Positions 32,161-41,184 of a stretch of DNA of 64,000 nt are shown in pieces. Source of the stretch: Butyrivibrio fibrisolvens (lineage in GTDB: Bacteria; Bacillota; Clostridia; Lachnospirales; Lachnospiraceae). The DNA lies in NCBI RefSeq assembly GCF_023206215.1, contig NZ_CP065800.1, positions 2,170,001-2,234,000 on the forward strand, in the 5' to 3' direction. The position numbers and the translations under genes were made by a program. A model generated the notes under the pieces. That model did not search any database, was not told the DNA's origin, and was given only the letters and a program-made list of their open reading frames with translations. The first letter of the stretch is position 1. Every line of letters begins with the position of its first letter.

Positions 32161-32204
32161 AAAGACGCCAAAAACCTGATTTTTAAGGCTTTGGCGTCTT
32201 TTTT
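32161..32204 (+). terminator. Terminator of the lipoprotein pair
   Basis: AAAGACGCCAAA and TTTGGCGTCTT pair around an 18-base loop; T run follows. The A run on the left side may also make it act from the minus strand. Confidence 0.85.
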
Positions 32205-32241
32205 AGTGATGCTGTCGTCATATAGGAGAGCAGACTAAATA

Positions 32242-32285
32242 AAAAAAGACCCGACGTAGTTCTATTTGATAAGAGACGCGTCAGG
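32242..32285 (-). terminator. Terminator of the tmRNA gene
   Basis: Read on the minus strand, CCTGACG pairs with CGTCGGG (one G-U pair) around a 22-base loop, followed by TCTTTTTTT. It lies 24 bases beyond the tmRNA 3' end. Confidence 0.7.
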
Positions 32286-32308
32286 TACTGCTGCAGTTAC
32301 AATATAAG

Positions 32309-32661
32309 TGGACTAGACGGGAGTCGAACCCGTGTCCAAAAGCTCGTCCGCTGTCCTTCTACTATCATAGTAAACTGTTTCGGGTTGCCCCATTTTCCTC
32401 ATCAGACCATCAGTTTACGAGCAATCTGAATCGGTAGCTTCATGTTACGCCCACAATCTCAAAGCTTTGAATGTGTCGTTTCCTGCCAGAATGGCGCCAG
32501 ATTCCAGATGAGCAGGTGCATCTGGGCTGACGGCTGCAGCACTTAGGCTGCTGCTAATTCGTAATCGTTGTTAGCGTTTACTTTTAAGTTTGAGGTTTAA
32601 CGCACCATCCCGCGGATAGCTTCTCCAGTTTCAAAACCCCTGTCGAAACCTTTACTAGCCC
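32309..32661 (-). ncRNA. ssrA: Transfer-messenger RNA
   Basis: On the minus strand the 5' end reads GGGCTAGTAAAGGTTTCGAC and continues with AGGGGTTTTGAAAC, the hallmark of tmRNA. The 3' end is GGTTCGACTCCCGTCTAGTC followed by CA, that is, T-loop, acceptor stem and encoded CCA. The acceptor stem forms from GGGCTAG and CTAGTCC. The tag frame at 32575-32543 reads ANNDYELAAA then TAA, matching clostridial tags ending in LAA-type residues. The RNA rescues stalled ribosomes together with SmpB and marks the unfinished protein for proteolysis. Total length is about 353 bases, which is usual. Confidence 0.97.
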
Positions 32662-32695
32662 TTATTCAATTTATAAAATACAGATGTGCTCTAGT

Positions 32696-32724
32696 ATTAT
32701 ATCGGATTGCAGAGCAAATTTCAA
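32696..32724 (-). promoter_or_regulatory. Promoter of the tmRNA gene
   Basis: On the minus strand TTGAAA (32724-32719) and TATAAT (32701-32696) are separated by 17 bases. The predicted start lies about 28 bases before the mature 5' end, in line with RNase P processing. Confidence 0.8.
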
Positions 32725-32878
32725 CAGTGCTCTACGAAATAGTTGCCAAAAATCGCCAAAGGTGGTAAAAACTATATCTGGTCATCATATGCTTATATAG
32801 AGCAAATGTTCAAAAAATATGATATTATAGTTTCGAATATATATCAAAATTATCATATGAAGATAGGGAGGATCTACC

Positions 32879-33433
32879 ATGAACAGATTATTATCAGTTA
32901 AGACCATCGTTGCAACAGCGATCGGCGCAGCATTATTCTTTGTATTGGGCAGATTTGTAGCAATTCCAAGTCCTGTTCCGAATACTAATATTTCAGTTCA
33001 GTACGGCGTTCTTGCTTTCATTGCAGGAGTGTTCGGACCTATAGCAGGTGTTCTTGCAGGACTTATAGGTCACTTTTTCATCGACTTTAGCTACGGCTGG
33101 GGCGTTTGGTGGAGCTGGGTTATAGCTTCAGGTTTCTTTGGCCTTATTATGGGTGTTATCTCATTTTTTCTCAAACTCGATGAAGGTGAGTTCAATATTA
33201 AGGGTGTCGTACTCTTTAATGTAAGCCAGGCTGTATCACATATCATAGCATGGATAGTTATAGCTCCTACTCTTGATATACTCATATATGCTGAGCCTGC
33301 CAATAAGGTATTCCTTCAGGGCGTAACAGGTGCGATCATCAATATCATTACAACTGCTATTGTAGGAACACTTCTTTGCATTGCATATTCAACTGCAATT
33401 CCTAAGAAGGGTAGTCTTAAGGAAGAAGATTAA
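32879..33433 (+). CDS. ECF transporter substrate-binding (S) component, UPF0397 family
   Basis: A 184-residue membrane protein with about five to six hydrophobic segments. The text LSVKTIVATAIGAALFFVLG, PNTNISVQYGVLAFIAGVFG and DFSYGWGVWWSWVIASGFFG is typical of UPF0397 S components, which bind an unidentified vitamin or similar small molecule and use an ECF energy module. AGGGAGG precedes the ATG. The following genes encode a double ATPase and a T component, so a complete dedicated transporter is present. No known vitamin riboswitch is recognisable in the 110-base leader, so the ligand remains open. Confidence 0.88.
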   Translation: MNRLLSVKTIVATAIGAALFFVLGRFVAIPSPVPNTNISVQYGVLAFIAGVFGPIAGVLAGLIGHFFIDFSYGWGVWWSWVIASGFFGLIMGVISFFLKLDEGEFNIKGVVLFNVSQAVSHIIAWIVIAPTLDILIYAEPANKVFLQGVTGAIINIITTAIVGTLLCIAYSTAIPKKGSLKEED

Positions 33434-33441
33434 TCTTTTAT

Positions 33442-35160
33442 ATGTCAGAAACAATTATAGAGTTTAAAAATTTTGGATTTCAGTACAAAGCTCAGGCAAA
33501 GCCTACTCTTTATGATATAGACTTTGCCGTATCCAAGGGTGAAAAAGTACTGATAGCAGGTCCGTCAGGATGTGGCAAGAGTACGCTTGTACACTGCATC
33601 AACGGACTTATACCATTTTCATACAAAGGGGATATGACAGGAAGCGCTACCATAAATGGTAAGGAGATCCGAAAGCTCAGCCTTTTCAAGATAGCGCGCA
33701 CTGTAGGAACTGTCCTTCAGGACAGCGATTCCCAGTTTGTAGGTATGACTGTGGCAGAGGATATAGCATTTGCGCTTGAAAATGACTGTATTCCGCAAAA
33801 AGAGATGAAGGATCGTGTACAGAAAGTCGCTGATATGGTCAATATCGGCGACTTTATGTCGCATGCACCGTCGGAAGTTTCCGGAGGACAGAAGCAGCGT
33901 GTATCCCTTGCAGGAGTCATGGTAGATGATGTTGATGTCCTTCTTTTTGACGAGCCTCTTGCCAATCTGGATCCTGCTACAGGCAAGCAGGCCATAGAAC
34001 TTATAGATGAGATTCAGAAAAAGACAGGTGCGGCTGTGATAATAGTAGAGCATAGAGTAGAAGATGTGCTCCACCGCTATGTTGACCGCGTAGTACTCAT
34101 GAATGAAGGCCGCATAGTAACAGATACAACGCCTGATAAGCTCCTGGCAGGTCACTTTTTAAGAGATTGCGGTGTCAGAGAGCCTTTGTATGTGACTGCT
34201 TTGGAATACGCCGGAGTATCATCATCTGAAGACAAGCATCCCTGGAATCTTGAATCAATGGTGATAGATGCTAAGGATACAGAGCTTGTAAGAAGGTGGT
34301 ACAAGGACACGCCTCTTGCTGTGGATAACAGGGATAGAGATGTCCTTATGTCAGTCAAGGATATTACTTTTTCTTATGAGAAGAACAAAAAGACTGTACT
34401 TGATAATATCAGTCTTGATATATATAAGGGCGAGATGCTTGCCATAGTCGGAACCAACGGCGCAGGCAAGACCACCTTTTCCAAGGTTGTATGCGGATTT
34501 GAAAAGCCTGCATCAGGCAGTATCACTTTTGATGGGCAGGACTTCCTTCCAAAGAGTATCAAGGAAAGAGCTGATCATGTCGGATATGTACTTCAGAATC
34601 CTAACCAGATGATCTCACAGGTCATGATCTATGATGAAGTTGCTTTCGGTCTTAGAAACCGCAAGGTTCCGGAGGATGAGATACAAAAGAAAGTGGAAGA
34701 GGCGCTTAAAGTCTGCGGCCTTTGGAAGATGCGTAATTGGCCTGTTTCGGCTCTTAGCTTCGGCCAGAAGAAGCGTGTTACTATAGCAGCTATCCTGTCT
34801 ATGGGGCCTGAGATGATAATCCTTGATGAGCCCACAGCAGGTCAGGATTATAGGCATTATACGGATATCATGGAGTTTTTGAAAAAGCTTAGAGACTCCG
34901 GTATCACTATCGTGATGATAACTCATGATATGCATCTGATGCTTGAGTATGCAGACAGGGCGGTTGTCTTTTCACACGGAAGGATAATTGCTGATGACAG
35001 ACCGGCAAAGATCCTTACGGATAGAGAGATAGTAGACAAGGCGAGCCTTAAGGAGACATCTCTTTACAATCTTGCCTTAAAATGCGGGATAGAAGATGGT
35101 ACGTCTTTTGTCCAGAGATTTATCGATTATGAGAGGAATGAAGTAAGATCTCATGACTAA
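33442..35160 (+). CDS. ECF transporter double ATPase (DUF3744-type)
   Basis: A 572-residue protein made of two ABC ATPase domains in tandem. First: Walker A AGPSGCGKSTLVHCI, signature SEVSGGQKQRVSLAGV, Walker B DVLLFDEPLANLD. Second: Walker A VGTNGAGKTTFSKVV, signature ALSFGQKKRVTIAAIL (an SFGQ variant), Walker B MIILDEPTAGQD. It energises uptake by the S component encoded nine bases upstream. The fusion of the EcfA and EcfA' subunits is common next to UPF0397 proteins. The stop overlaps the start of the next gene by eight bases. Confidence 0.92.
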   Translation: MSETIIEFKNFGFQYKAQAKPTLYDIDFAVSKGEKVLIAGPSGCGKSTLVHCINGLIPFSYKGDMTGSATINGKEIRKLSLFKIARTVGTVLQDSDSQFVGMTVAEDIAFALENDCIPQKEMKDRVQKVADMVNIGDFMSHAPSEVSGGQKQRVSLAGVMVDDVDVLLFDEPLANLDPATGKQAIELIDEIQKKTGAAVIIVEHRVEDVLHRYVDRVVLMNEGRIVTDTTPDKLLAGHFLRDCGVREPLYVTALEYAGVSSSEDKHPWNLESMVIDAKDTELVRRWYKDTPLAVDNRDRDVLMSVKDITFSYEKNKKTVLDNISLDIYKGEMLAIVGTNGAGKTTFSKVVCGFEKPASGSITFDGQDFLPKSIKERADHVGYVLQNPNQMISQVMIYDEVAFGLRNRKVPEDEIQKKVEEALKVCGLWKMRNWPVSALSFGQKKRVTIAAILSMGPEMIILDEPTAGQDYRHYTDIMEFLKKLRDSGITIVMITHDMHLMLEYADRAVVFSHGRIIADDRPAKILTDREIVDKASLKETSLYNLALKCGIEDGTSFVQRFIDYERNEVRSHD

Positions 35161-35980
35161 TTTATTTAATTATATTGACAGGCCATCAAGGATCCACAAT
35201 CTCACGGGCGCGACCAAGCTTATATGCCTGCTTTTGTGGAGCTTTGCGGCAATGGGAACATATGATACGAGATTTCTGGCCCTTCTTTCTATAGGTGGGG
35301 TAGTGCTCTTTTATATAGGGCATATCCATCTTAAGGATGTGTCATTTATGCTGGGATTTACTATGGTATTTCTGGTACTTAATACCATACTTGTGTACCT
35401 CTTCTCCCCGCATCATGGCACGGAGATCTACGGTACGACTACATATCTGTTTGGGATGAGCGGACATTTCGGACTTACTGCAGAGCAGCTGTTCTATCAT
35501 CTTAACTATTGGCTTAAGTATACGGCTACGATACCGATCATACTTCTGTTTGTATGCACCACTAACCCTAGCGAATTCGCTGCTTCTCTTAACAGGATAG
35601 GGGTCAGCTATTCTATATCGTATTCGGTGTCGCTGGCGCTTCGCTATATTCCTGATATTCAGCGCCAGTACGATGAGATCAGCAAGGCAAGCCAGGCAAG
35701 GGGCGTTGAGATGAGCAAGAAGGCTTCTATAATTAAGAGACTTCAGTCAGCATCTGCAATCCTCATACCGCTGGTCCTTACCAGTATCGACAGGATCGAG
35801 GGTATCACCAATGCTATGGAACTTCGCGGCTTTGGCAAAAACAAAAAGCGCACCTGGTATATGGGCAAAAAATTCAAATTAGCCGATTATGTAAGTATGA
35901 TAGTGTGCGCAGGTCTTCTGGTGATCTCTATCATGCTCAACATTCATAACGGCGGACGCTTTTATAATCCGTTTAAATGA
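35153..35980 (+). CDS. ECF transporter transmembrane (T) component
   Basis: A 275-residue CbiQ/EcfT-type membrane protein with about six hydrophobic segments. The coupling helices carry the conserved Ala-Arg-Gly motif: KASQARGVEMSKK, and later AMELRGFGKNKKRTWY. The N-terminal SRIHNLTGATKLICLLLWSF is also typical. It connects the double ATPase to the S component. Translation is coupled to the ATPase gene by the eight-base overlap, so the three genes (32879-35980) form one operon ended by the small hairpin at 35988. Confidence 0.9.
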   Translation: MTNLFNYIDRPSRIHNLTGATKLICLLLWSFAAMGTYDTRFLALLSIGGVVLFYIGHIHLKDVSFMLGFTMVFLVLNTILVYLFSPHHGTEIYGTTTYLFGMSGHFGLTAEQLFYHLNYWLKYTATIPIILLFVCTTNPSEFAASLNRIGVSYSISYSVSLALRYIPDIQRQYDEISKASQARGVEMSKKASIIKRLQSASAILIPLVLTSIDRIEGITNAMELRGFGKNKKRTWYMGKKFKLADYVSMIVCAGLLVISIMLNIHNGGRFYNPFK

Positions 35981-35987
35981 TCATATA

Positions 35988-36012
35988 TTTTGAATCACAG
36001 ATTCAAAAATAC
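35988..36012 (+). terminator. Small hairpin after the ECF operon
   Basis: TTTTGAATC and GATTCAAAA pair around ACA, a nine-bp AT-rich stem followed by AATAC. No long T run, so only a weak terminator. Confidence 0.4.
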
Positions 36013-36150
36013 AGTAGTAGAGTAGGTTGAGATCGACTTTGGTGAAGGCTCTATTATTTACAGAATCGTTGAATTATGAAACATGCAGTAAATATGTGTT
36101 TCTGATTTATACGTTCAAGAAATCATGATTGATTGAAGAAGGAAGGTTCT

Positions 36151-36981
36151 ATGGATAACAGTTATATTTATGAAATTAAAGAAGCAATTACACATGGCGG
36201 TGTGTTTCATTCGGATGATGTATTTTCTACAGCTTTTCTGCAGATTCTAAATCCCGAGCTTAAGGTTAAGAGACTTATGCAGGTTCCGGAAGATTTCGAC
36301 GGACTTGTTTATGATATAGGACTTGGAAGGTTCGATCATCATCAAAAAGACAGGAAGGTAAGGGAGAATGGAATCCCTTATGCGGCTTTCGGACTTCTGT
36401 TCGAGGAGTTTGGAACACTGGTAATGTCCGAGGAAGATGCCAAGGAGTTCGATGAGACTTTCATCCAGCCGATCGATAAGTCTGACAACACAGGTTCATT
36501 TTGGATGATATGCGATATCATAAGTGACTTCAATCCTGACTGGATCGGGAATCAGGACAGGGACGAGGCTTTCTGGAGAGCTGTTGCTGTTGCCAAGGAG
36601 ATCCTTGTTAATAAGTTTAGGCAGATCAATGCTAATCGTAAGGCTTATTATATGGTCAAGGAAGAAGTGGACGCCTGCACAGGGCCTGTTCTTGAGCTTT
36701 CCAAGACTATCCCGTGGCAGGATGCTGTCAAGGGAACAGATATTCTGTATGTGATCTATGAATCTGAACGTGGTGGTTACAATGTTCAGACTGTTAGGGT
36801 TGATGGAGAAGAGAGAGAGAAGAAACCATTCCCTGAGAGCTGGAGAGGTAAGCCGGCTGACTTCCTTCAGGAAGTTACGGGTGTTAGCGGCATAACATTC
36901 TGTCACAACTCCGGATTCCTGTGTGCCTGCAAGACCATAGATGACGCCAGAGCCATAGCCAAGCTTGCAGTCGAGGCGTGA
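36151..36981 (+). CDS. MYG1-family protein (UPF0160, DHH-like hydrolase)
   Basis: A 276-residue protein of the MYG1/GAMM1 family, which is related to DHH phosphoesterases; the eukaryotic member is a 3'-5' RNA exonuclease. Motifs: THGGVFHSDDVFSTAFLQI near the start, VYDIGLGRFDHHQKD with DHH, and FIQPIDKSDNT. The C-terminus has SGITFCHNSGFLCACK. The ATG at 36151 is preceded by GAAGGAAGG; the open frame extends six codons earlier from a TTG. It appears to be monocistronic. Large hairpin element B starts 17 bases after its stop. Confidence 0.85.
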   Translation: MDNSYIYEIKEAITHGGVFHSDDVFSTAFLQILNPELKVKRLMQVPEDFDGLVYDIGLGRFDHHQKDRKVRENGIPYAAFGLLFEEFGTLVMSEEDAKEFDETFIQPIDKSDNTGSFWMICDIISDFNPDWIGNQDRDEAFWRAVAVAKEILVNKFRQINANRKAYYMVKEEVDACTGPVLELSKTIPWQDAVKGTDILYVIYESERGGYNVQTVRVDGEEREKKPFPESWRGKPADFLQEVTGVSGITFCHNSGFLCACKTIDDARAIAKLAVEA

Positions 36982-36997
36982 GTCGCTAGAGCATAGC

Positions 36998-37280
36998 GGC
37001 CCACTTGGACGACGTTGCCTCGCTAAATGATTTGCAGGGACGGGCAGTATATAGATCATTGTCATGCTGTTAATCGTTTTAAACTTCATGGCACGATAGC
37101 TGGATCTTTTCATTCCGGGGTTCAAACTCGCTTCGCTCAGACAGGTGAACCCCTGGCAGAATGAAAATCTCCATCTATCATGCTCATGAAGTTGATAAAA
37201 CGATTAAAAAGCATGACAATGATCTATACACTGCCCGTCCCCGCAAATCATCTAGCGAGGCAACGCCGCCCAAGTGGGCC
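36998..37280 (-). repeat. Long hairpin element, copy B (reverse)
   Basis: A 283-bp inverted repeat in the opposite orientation to the other copies (the loop reads CTCGCTTCGCTCAG). Outer arms GGCCCACTTGGAC and its near complement CCAAGTGGGCC; middle arm GGGCAGTATATAGATCATTG; inner arm GATAGCTGGATCTTTTCATT on the left and the corresponding GAAAATCTCCATCTATC on the right. The same internal mismatches as in the other copies are kept. Confidence 0.95.
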
Positions 37281-37505
37281 TTTTGTTTATAGGATGGAGA
37301 AAGCGTGGCGAAAAGGTGTGGTAAAGAAGCGTTGTTAAAAAAGCGTTGTAAAAAAGTGTTGAAGAAATGTAGTTTTTATGCCGCTCTAAATAAAAAGGTA
37401 AAATATTTGATAAATAAGTAAAATTCTGATTGTTTTTTATTTTATCAGCTAGTAAGATTAATTGAGGTATCAAATCTATACTCAAGTTTCTTGCTTTGTG
37501 GTTTT
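37281..37505. other. Gene-free spacer between hairpin elements B and C
   Basis: 225 bases with no gene. The left part has three short near-repeats of AAGCGTTGTTAAAA / AAGCGTTGTAAAA / AAGTGTTG (37327-37365). The rest is AT-rich. The two flanking elements are in opposite orientation. Confidence 0.6.
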
Positions 37506-37775
37506 GGTAGCTTCGGATGTTTTTGGGAGTATATAGCCCCCGATGGACAGAATATAATCTTTGCCATGCTTTTAATCGTTTTATTATCTTCATGAGCATG
37601 ATAGATGGAGATTTTCATTCTGCTAGGGGTTCACATGTTTGAGCGAAGCGAGTTTGAACCCCGGAATGAAAAGATCCAGCTATCGTGCCATGAAGTATAA
37701 AACGATTAACAGCATGGCAAAGATTATATTCTGTCCATCGGGGGCTGTATGCTTCCAAAAACATCCGAAGCTACC
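37506..37775 (+). repeat. Long hairpin element, copy C (forward)
   Basis: A 270-bp inverted repeat: outer arms GGTAGCTTCGGATG and CATCCGAAGCTACC, unlike the outer arms of the other copies, then AGCCCCCGATGGACAG with its complement, and the shared inner part (TTAATCGTTTTATTA, GATAGATGGAG, loop TGAGCGAAGCGAG, CCAGCTATCGTGCCATGAAG). It ends about 50 bases before the second GH51 gene. Confidence 0.95.
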
Positions 37776-37827
37776 CATGCGACTGTTCAATGCGTGGAGT
37801 TTGAGTTCTATATAAGAGGGAGAAGAT

Positions 37828-39315
37828 ATGAATCACATCATTGTTAATGGCAAGGTAAGCAAGGGAACAATCAACAAGAATATATACGGGCAGTTCACAG
37901 AGCACCTCGGACGCTGCGTATATGAAGGTATATATGTTAAGGATGAAGATAATATACCTAATGTCAATGGTATTAGAAGCGATGTACTTGGAGCGCTTAA
38001 GAATATCGAGGTGCCGCTGGTGCGTTGGCCCGGTGGATGTTTTGCTGATACTTATCACTGGAAGGACGGAATCGGTCCCAAGAAGGATAGGAAGACTATC
38101 GTTAATACCAACTGGGGCGGTGTAACAGAGGACAACTCTTTTGGAACACATGAATTCATGGAGTTTGCAAGTCAGCTTGGCTGCGATGTATATCTGTCAG
38201 GCAATGTAGGAAGCGGCACTGTACAGGAGCTTTCTGACTGGATAGAATACTGCAACATGGGCGGAATATCTCCTATGGCCAATCTAAGGCGTGAGAACGG
38301 ACGTGAAGAACCCTGGAATGTCAGATACTGGGGTATTGGCAATGAAGCCTGGGGATGCGGCGGCAATATGTCTGCCGAGTACTATTCTGATGAAGCCAGG
38401 AAGTTTGCTACCTATATGAGGAATTATGACAATGAGCATCCTATCTATAAGATTGCTTCCGGTAGTAACGGACCAGACTTCAACTGGACCAAGACTGTAT
38501 GTGAACGTGCTGGTCATATGATCGATGCGATCACATTCCATTATTATACGGTGACCTATGATTGGAACAATAAGGGCAAGGCTACAGGATTCACCAAGGA
38601 TGAGTATTATCGTCTTCTTCACAATACTCTTAATATAGAAAATATGATAAATAATCATAGTAATATCATCAAACAGTATGAGACTAAGGATCATAAGATA
38701 GGTCTTATCATTGATGAATGGGGAACCTGGTTTGATGTAGAAGACGGAACCAATCCGGGATTTTTATATCAGCAGAACTCTATCAGGGATGCTGTGCTTG
38801 CAGGTATCAATCTTAATATATTCAATAATCACTGCGATACTGTTGTGATGACCAATATCGCACAGATGATCAATGTACTTCAGGCTATGATCCTTACAGA
38901 TGGTGACAAGATGGTTTTGACACCAACTTATCATGTATATGATCTGTATAAAAAACATATGAATGCTAATCATCTCGAAAGTTATGTGGATGCAGATATA
39001 TTAAATGATCAGGAAGAGCTCAAGGTTCCTCGTCTCAATGTTTCTGCTAGTTGCAAAGATGGTAAGGCTCTTGTAACAGTTGTCAATCTGTCAGAAAGTG
39101 AGATGGCAGATGTTGATGTTATCCTGTCAGGACTTAAAGCAAGCTCTGTATCCGGAAGATGTGTAACAGGCGATATGGGAGATTATAATTCATTCGAAAA
39201 GCCTGATGTTGTAGGCATAAGATCTATTGATGCAGATGTAGCAGAAGATGGATGCAGCTTTAAAGCATCTCTTCCAAAGAACAGTGTATGTGCGTTTGAG
39301 GTAGTTCTTAAATGA
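37828..39315 (+). CDS. Alpha-L-arabinofuranosidase, GH51 (second enzyme)
   Basis: A 495-residue cytoplasmic GH51 enzyme of the classical AbfA type. Catalytic acid/base is Glu173 in YWGIGNEAWGCGG, nucleophile Glu297 in LIIDEWGTW. The N-terminal INKNIYGQFTEHLGRCVYEG and LVRWPGGCFADTYHWKDGIG are standard for AbfA. The C-terminal beta-sandwich ends at SVCAFEVVLK. It removes arabinose from arabinan and arabinoxylan oligosaccharides. GGGAG precedes the ATG. The next gene overlaps its last four bases, so the small zinc protein DUF6171 is co-translated, although a functional link is not evident. Confidence 0.93.
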   Translation: MNHIIVNGKVSKGTINKNIYGQFTEHLGRCVYEGIYVKDEDNIPNVNGIRSDVLGALKNIEVPLVRWPGGCFADTYHWKDGIGPKKDRKTIVNTNWGGVTEDNSFGTHEFMEFASQLGCDVYLSGNVGSGTVQELSDWIEYCNMGGISPMANLRRENGREEPWNVRYWGIGNEAWGCGGNMSAEYYSDEARKFATYMRNYDNEHPIYKIASGSNGPDFNWTKTVCERAGHMIDAITFHYYTVTYDWNNKGKATGFTKDEYYRLLHNTLNIENMINNHSNIIKQYETKDHKIGLIIDEWGTWFDVEDGTNPGFLYQQNSIRDAVLAGINLNIFNNHCDTVVMTNIAQMINVLQAMILTDGDKMVLTPTYHVYDLYKKHMNANHLESYVDADILNDQEELKVPRLNVSASCKDGKALVTVVNLSESEMADVDVILSGLKASSVSGRCVTGDMGDYNSFEKPDVVGIRSIDADVAEDGCSFKASLPKNSVCAFEVVLK

Positions 39316-39557
39316 ATAAATGTAAGAGATGCTTCCTGTACGAGATTGCCGGCAAGGAGGATGTCTATGCTCACGTGTTAAGAACACGTGAGCTTCTTGC
39401 TGCTAAGGACAAGGCATCTGATGCTGTATATGATAAAAGACTTGCTATCTGCCGTGAGTGCGATAGCCTTCTTGAGGCTACATGTCTTAAATGCGGCTGC
39501 TATGTAGAGATAAGAGCTCTAAAAAAAGATGCGACCTGCCCTTTGAAGAGGTGGTGA
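39312..39557 (+). CDS. DUF6171-like small zinc-binding protein
   Basis: An 81-residue protein with three cysteine pairs: CKRC at the start, CREC (ICRECDSLLEAT) and CLKCGCYVEIRA near the C-terminus, plus a final CPLKRW. The arrangement fits a small zinc ribbon of the DUF6171 type found in Lachnospiraceae, with unknown function. The ATG overlaps the stop of the GH51 gene by the ATGA motif, which makes translational coupling likely. No transmembrane segment is present. Confidence 0.75.
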   Translation: MNKCKRCFLYEIAGKEDVYAHVLRTRELLAAKDKASDAVYDKRLAICRECDSLLEATCLKCGCYVEIRALKKDATCPLKRW

Positions 39558-39678
39558 AGTTTTGTTTTAGCTGTTCTGCGTCTATTTAGTACTTGAAGCG
39601 CCTATAGGATTAGCTTAAAATATAGTTGTATAGTCGTTGTTATTTTGATCTGTGATCCGATACCTGCGGAGATTGCCT

Positions 39679-39945
39679 ATGTCTGACGAACTCAAAATGT
39701 CTGTATCAGGTGCGCTTAAGAATAAAAGCGGTATGAAGGTTGTCTATGTAACCTTTGAGGATGAAGGCCGAAGAGCTGAGGGAGAGCTTCCCGAGTGCAG
39801 GATCACTAGAAACAGCGGTTTTACCAAACAGGAGATTGAAGCTTTGCAGCAGTATATGGCTAGTCAGAAAGACACCATTATGAAGATGGCGCAATCCGTC
39901 AATCCGATGAAAGCTTTTCTGTCCGGGGGAGACAAAAGTTTATAA
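39679..39945 (+). CDS. Small conserved-looking protein of unknown function
   Basis: An 88-residue protein (MSDELKMSVSGALKNKSGMK, then VVYVTFEDEGRRAEGELPEC and KQEIEALQQYMASQKDTIMK). A short beta segment and a C-terminal helix are suggested. I do not recognise the family. The ATG at 39679 has GCGGAG upstream; a GTG nine codons earlier is a poorer start. It lies alone before glgC with about 90 bases in between. Codon use is like that of the neighbours. Confidence 0.6.
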   Translation: MSDELKMSVSGALKNKSGMKVVYVTFEDEGRRAEGELPECRITRNSGFTKQEIEALQQYMASQKDTIMKMAQSVNPMKAFLSGGDKSL

Positions 39946-40032
39946 TACCTTTTCTATAGTGACTTTGGATTTTGTCTGATCCGGATGTAATTCACCATTC
40001 AATTGTAAATTAATAACAAAGGGGAGGTACTT

Positions 40033-41184
40033 ATGGCAAAGAATAATATGCTGGCAATGGTACTTGCTGGAGGTAGAGGTAGTCGTCTTAAAGACCTTAC
40101 CAACAAAGTTGCAAAACCGGCAGTTGCTTTTGGTGGAAAATACAAGATCATTGATTTTCCGCTTAGTAACTGTGCTAACAGTGGAATAGACATCGTTGGA
40201 GTTCTGACTCAGTATGAATCAATTCTTCTTAACAGTTATGCAGGCGCCGGAAGGATCTGGGGTCTGGACAGCAAAGACAGTGGTGTCTTTATCCTGCCGC
40301 CTCGTGAGAAGGCTGATAGTGGCCTTAATGTTTACAGAGGGACTGCGGATGCTATCTCTCAGAATATCGATTTCATAGATTCTTATGAACCTGAATATCT
40401 TCTTATCCTTTCAGGTGATCACATTTACAAGATGAATTATGACAAGATGCTGGACGATCATATTGCTAACAAGGCAGATGCTACGATCGCAGTTATCGAG
40501 GTTCCCAAGAAAGAAGCCAGCAGATTCGGTATCATGAATACTGCCAACGACGGCCGTATCGTAGAATTCGAAGAAAAGCCTGCTCATCCTAAGAGCAATC
40601 TTGCTTCTATGGGTATATATATCTTTTCCTGGAAGCAGCTTCGTAAGATGCTTGTTGCTGATATGAACAGCAAGACTTCCAATCATGACTTTGGTAAGGA
40701 CATAATCCCTACTATGCTTAATGATGGTAAGGCTCTGTATGCTTATAAATTCAAGGGCTACTGGAAGGATGTAGGAACTATTGATTCCTTATGGGAAGCT
40801 AATATGGACCTTCTTGAAGAGGGTAGTGAACTTAATCTTGGTGATAATTCCTGGAAGATCTATACAGAAGATGCAACTGAACTTCCTCAGTTTATAGGCG
40901 AGGATGCAGAGGTTAAGTGTGCTTATATCACTCAGGGTGTTCAGGTTCATGGTAAGGTTGAGCATTCAGTTCTTTTTACAAGTAGTATTGTAGGTAAGGA
41001 TGCCAAAGTCAAGGATAGTGTTCTTATGACAGGTGCAGTAGTCGGAGAGGGAGCTAAGGTTACAAGAGCTCTTGTGGCTGATGGTGTAACTATAGGAGAC
41101 GGCGCAGTTGTAGGCAGCGCTAAGAGTGATAATATCTTGCTTGTAGCTCATGATATCGAGGAAGGAGGCAAATATTATGGCTAA
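40033..41184 (+). CDS. glgC: Glucose-1-phosphate adenylyltransferase, catalytic subunit
   Basis: A 383-residue ADP-glucose pyrophosphorylase, the first committed enzyme of glycogen synthesis (glucose 1-phosphate plus ATP to ADP-glucose). Visible: the nucleotide-binding [20 protein letters not shown], the substrate loop [55 protein letters not shown] and the C-terminal left-handed beta-helix. GGGGAGG precedes the ATG. It overlaps glgD by eight bases; in Firmicutes the two form a heterotetramer. No other glycogen genes are in the window. Confidence 0.95.
   Translation: MAKNNMLAMVLAGGRGSRLKDLTNKVAKPAVAFGGKYKIIDFPLSNCANSGIDIVGVLTQYESILLNSYAGAGRIWGLDSKDSGVFILPPREKADSGLNVYRGTADAISQNIDFIDSYEPEYLLILSGDHIYKMNYDKMLDDHIANKADATIAVIEVPKKEASRFGIMNTANDGRIVEFEEKPAHPKSNLASMGIYIFSWKQLRKMLVADMNSKTSNHDFGKDIIPTMLNDGKALYAYKFKGYWKDVGTIDSLWEANMDLLEEGSELNLGDNSWKIYTEDATELPQFIGEDAEVKCAYITQGVQVHGKVEHSVLFTSSIVGKDAKVKDSVLMTGAVVGEGAKVTRALVADGVTIGDGAVVGSAKSDNILLVAHDIEEGGKYYG

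Noticed and set aside
32760..32878. Vitamin riboswitch (TPP, FMN, cobalamin) upstream of the ECF S component
   Set aside because: None of the conserved cores of these classes can be found in the 110-base leader.
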